Of a stretch of DNA of 6,204 nucleotides, positions 4,674 through 6,204 are shown one piece after another. This DNA comes from Chloroflexota bacterium (GTDB lineage: Bacteria; Chloroflexota; Anaerolineae; Thermoflexales; Thermoflexaceae): positions 1 to 6,204 of the forward strand of contig JAUQQB010000176.1 in assembly GCA_030550075.1 (NCBI GenBank). The letters run 5' to 3'. Position 1 is the first letter of the stretch. Every line of letters begins with the position of its first letter. The notes under the pieces were generated by a model. That model was not told where the DNA came from. It saw nothing but the letters and a program-made list of their open reading frames with translations, and searched no databases. The position numbers and the translations under genes were made by a program.

Positions 4674-5969
4674 TTACAGGCCTTCACGCAGCCGGATTCG
4701 GATGGAGGCAGCGTGGGCGTGGAGCCCTTCCACCTCGGCCAGCGTGGTGATCACCGGAGCCAGATGGCACAGACCTTCCTCGGTCAGAGCTTCCACTTCG
4801 ATCTTTTTCACAAATGTATCAACGGAAACCGAGGAGGCGACGCGGGCCCAGGCGCCGGTGGGCAGGGTGTTGTTGGTGCCGGTGGCGTAATCCCCCGCCG
4901 CCACAGCGGACCAGGGGCCCAGGAACACGGATCCCGCGTGGCGGATGGAAGGGAGGATCGCCCAGGGATCCCGGGTGTGGATGGCCAGATGTTCCGGCGC
5001 GTACGCGTTGCACACCTCGACGGCCGTTTCCATATCGGCGGTCACGATCAGTCCCCCATAGGTCTCCAGCGCCTGGCGGGCGATGGCCCAGCGGGGAAGA
5101 GCGGGGCCCTGCCGTTCGATCTCCTGTCGCACGGCGTGGGCCAGCGCTTCCACCGGCGTCACCAGGAGGCATGAGGTCTGGGGATCATGCTCGGCCTGGG
5201 CCAGGAGCTCTGCGGCCACCCAGTCCGGGCGCGCCGTCTCATCGGCCAGGACGATCACCTCTGTGGGCCCGGCCAGCATATCGATGGCCACTTCCCCCAT
5301 CACCAGGGCTTTGGCCGCCAGCACATAGATGTTCCCGGGCCCCACGATCTTATCTACCCTGGGGATCGTCTCTGTGCCGTAGGCCATGGCGGCGATGGCG
5401 GCCACCCCGCCCACCAGGAAGAAATCGGTCACCCCCGCGGCGTGGGCCGCCGCCAGGACCGCCGGATGGCGCCCGGCAGGAGGGGTGCAGGCGACGATGC
5501 GGCGCACCCCGGCGACCGAGGCCGGGATCCCCAGGGCGTGCACAATGGTCGGATAGACGGCCCGGCCGCCCGGGATGTAGAGCCCGGCCGAATCCAGGGG
5601 GCGAACGATCTGCCCGGCGATCACCCCGGGGGCCATCTCCATCAGCCAGATCGGCCGCTCCCGCTGGGCTTTGTGGAACCGCCGGACGGCCTCGGCCTCC
5701 CGGCGCAGGGCCTCCCGGACCTCCGGGCGGAGCTCCTCCCAGGCAGCGGCCATCGCCTCCGGGCTCACCCGCCAGCGCTCCGGGGGCCAGTCGACCCCAT
5801 CGAAGCGCCGCATGTAATCGAGGACCGCGGCATCGCCACGCCGCCGCACGTCCTCCAGAATCGCCTTCACCTCCGGGAGGACCTGCTGGAGATCCGCCCG
5901 GGCGCGCATCAGCAGACGCTGTCGGGTCTCTGCACTCAAAGCCTCCCAGCGGTAGATCTCTACAGGCAT
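4674..5969 (-). CDS. hisD: histidinol dehydrogenase HisD
   Basis: HisD is the cytoplasmic zinc enzyme that performs the last two steps of histidine synthesis, oxidising L-histidinol to L-histidine with two NAD+. The 431-residue length is typical and the numbering runs level with the E. coli enzyme. Recognisable parts are LYIPGGRAVYPT (130-141), the VDKIVGPGNIYVLAAK segment (205-220), and DMLAGPTEVIVLAD (230-243). The zinc ligands are Q258 and H261 in AQAEHD, D360 in AAGDYATGTN, and H419 in EGLHAH. The catalytic pair E326-H327 lies in YAPEHL. One conserved position differs: the usual GTNH/GPNH reads GTNN, so residue 367 is Asn instead of His. ATG 5969 is preceded by AGGAGGAGG. The gene follows hisE by 74 bases on the same strand, which suggests a his operon. 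Long open frames on the opposite strand are GC-rich shadows. Confidence 0.97.
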   Translation of the reverse strand: MPVEIYRWEALSAETRQRLLMRARADLQQVLPEVKAILEDVRRRGDAAVLDYMRRFDGVDWPPERWRVSPEAMAAAWEELRPEVREALRREAEAVRRFHKAQRERPIWLMEMAPGVIAGQIVRPLDSAGLYIPGGRAVYPTIVHALGIPASVAGVRRIVACTPPAGRHPAVLAAAHAAGVTDFFLVGGVAAIAAMAYGTETIPRVDKIVGPGNIYVLAAKALVMGEVAIDMLAGPTEVIVLADETARPDWVAAELLAQAEHDPQTSCLLVTPVEALAHAVRQEIERQGPALPRWAIARQALETYGGLIVTADMETAVEVCNAYAPEHLAIHTRDPWAILPSIRHAGSVFLGPWSAVAAGDYATGTNNTLPTGAWARVASSVSVDTFVKKIEVEALTEEGLCHLAPVITTLAEVEGLHAHAASIRIRLREGL

Positions 5970-5973
5970 CTCG

Positions 5974-5982
5974 CCTCCTCCT
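5974..5982 (-). promoter_or_regulatory. ribosome binding site of hisD
   Basis: AGGAGGAGG on the minus strand ends 4 bases before the ATG at 5969; counted from its first GGAGG the spacing is 7. It supports that start and suggests strong translation. Confidence 0.75.
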
Positions 5983-6043
5983 ATGGGCCATCCTCATGCG
6001 GAGTAATTGGACGATCCGGGGCTTCCTCCAAAAATCCCTCGGG

Positions 6044-6204
6044 CTATGTCAGCCCGCGTCGTTCCGCCAGGACCTCGAGCACCGCATCCCAGCTCAGTCC
6101 CCGTGCCACCAGCCCCACAGTCAGCATATATAAAAGATCCGCAGCCTCCTCCAGAGCCCGCCGGTCCGATTGATGGCGTAAGGCGAGGGCGACCTCGATG
6201 GCCT
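6044..6204 (-). CDS. hisE: phosphoribosyl-ATP pyrophosphatase HisE, C-terminal part (cut by window edge)
   Basis: The last 52 codons of a gene enter from the right edge and end at TAG 6046-6044. They begin AIEVALALRH, continue with LEEAADLLYMLTVGLVARGL, and end with LAERRGL. The EEAADLLY core with its paired acidic residues is characteristic of HisE, an all-alpha NTP-pyrophosphatase that binds metal. It removes pyrophosphate from phosphoribosyl-ATP in the second step of histidine synthesis. The upstream part is outside the window, so a HisI-HisE fusion cannot be excluded. It precedes hisD on the same strand, and no terminator is visible between them. Confidence 0.9.
   Translation of the reverse strand, partial: AIEVALALRHQSDRRALEEAADLLYMLTVGLVARGLSWDAVLEVLAERRGLT

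Noticed and set aside
4814..6133. Plus-strand open frame of 439 codons opposite hisD
   Set aside because: The translation is Pro/Arg/Gly-rich with no domain. It is an antisense shadow of GC-rich hisD, whose own frame has every family motif.
1..6204. CRISPR array or other tandem repeat system
   Set aside because: No regularly spaced repeats were seen on either strand.

Overview
The window looks like bacterial chromosome of a GC-rich, possibly thermophilic organism. Hand-counted 60-base blocks in the histidine gene (starting at 5401 and 5641) hold 46 and 43 G+C. Short spacers, strong AGGAGG-type ribosome sites and a restriction-modification pair resembling the archaeal/thermophile MjaI type fit a thermophilic lineage such as a Chloroflexota, but the assignment to phylum is inference only.

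Layout, left to right. Bases 1-173 hold a long GC-rich hairpin and a G-quadruplex-type run. Next comes prmA (174-1091, plus strand, ribosomal protein L11 methyltransferase). Convergent with it is a type II restriction-modification module on the minus strand: a beta-class DNA methyltransferase (1750-3018) followed, with a 29-base overlap, by an MjaI-like restriction endonuclease (1167-1778). About 340 non-coding bases (3019-3358) separate this module from a dead IS5-family transposase (3359-4153, minus strand, two in-frame stops). Then follows a compact tRNA-Lys(TTT) unit on the minus strand with its own sigma-70 type promoter and a strong intrinsic terminator (4345-4508). The right end is histidine biosynthesis on the minus strand: the 3' end of hisE (phosphoribosyl-ATP pyrophosphatase, cut by the window edge) and complete hisD (histidinol dehydrogenase).

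The housekeeping genes (prmA, tRNA-Lys, hisE-hisD) flank an accessory segment made of the restriction-modification module plus the decayed insertion sequence. The module has lower GC than its neighbours (33, 30 and 34 G+C per 60 bases in blocks starting at 1201, 1501 and 1681), which fits horizontal acquisition.

Three observations deserve most attention. First, the endonuclease frame appears to be shifted one base near its 3' end: in the neighbouring frame, starting at a run of four A, a protein-like 26-residue helical tail continues and stops 4 bases from the prmA stop. Second, the methyltransferase carries a C-terminal domain resembling staphylococcal nuclease/thermonuclease in which most catalytic residues are replaced. 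Third, CTAG, the site expected for MjaI-type enzymes, occurs only once in the window (843-846).
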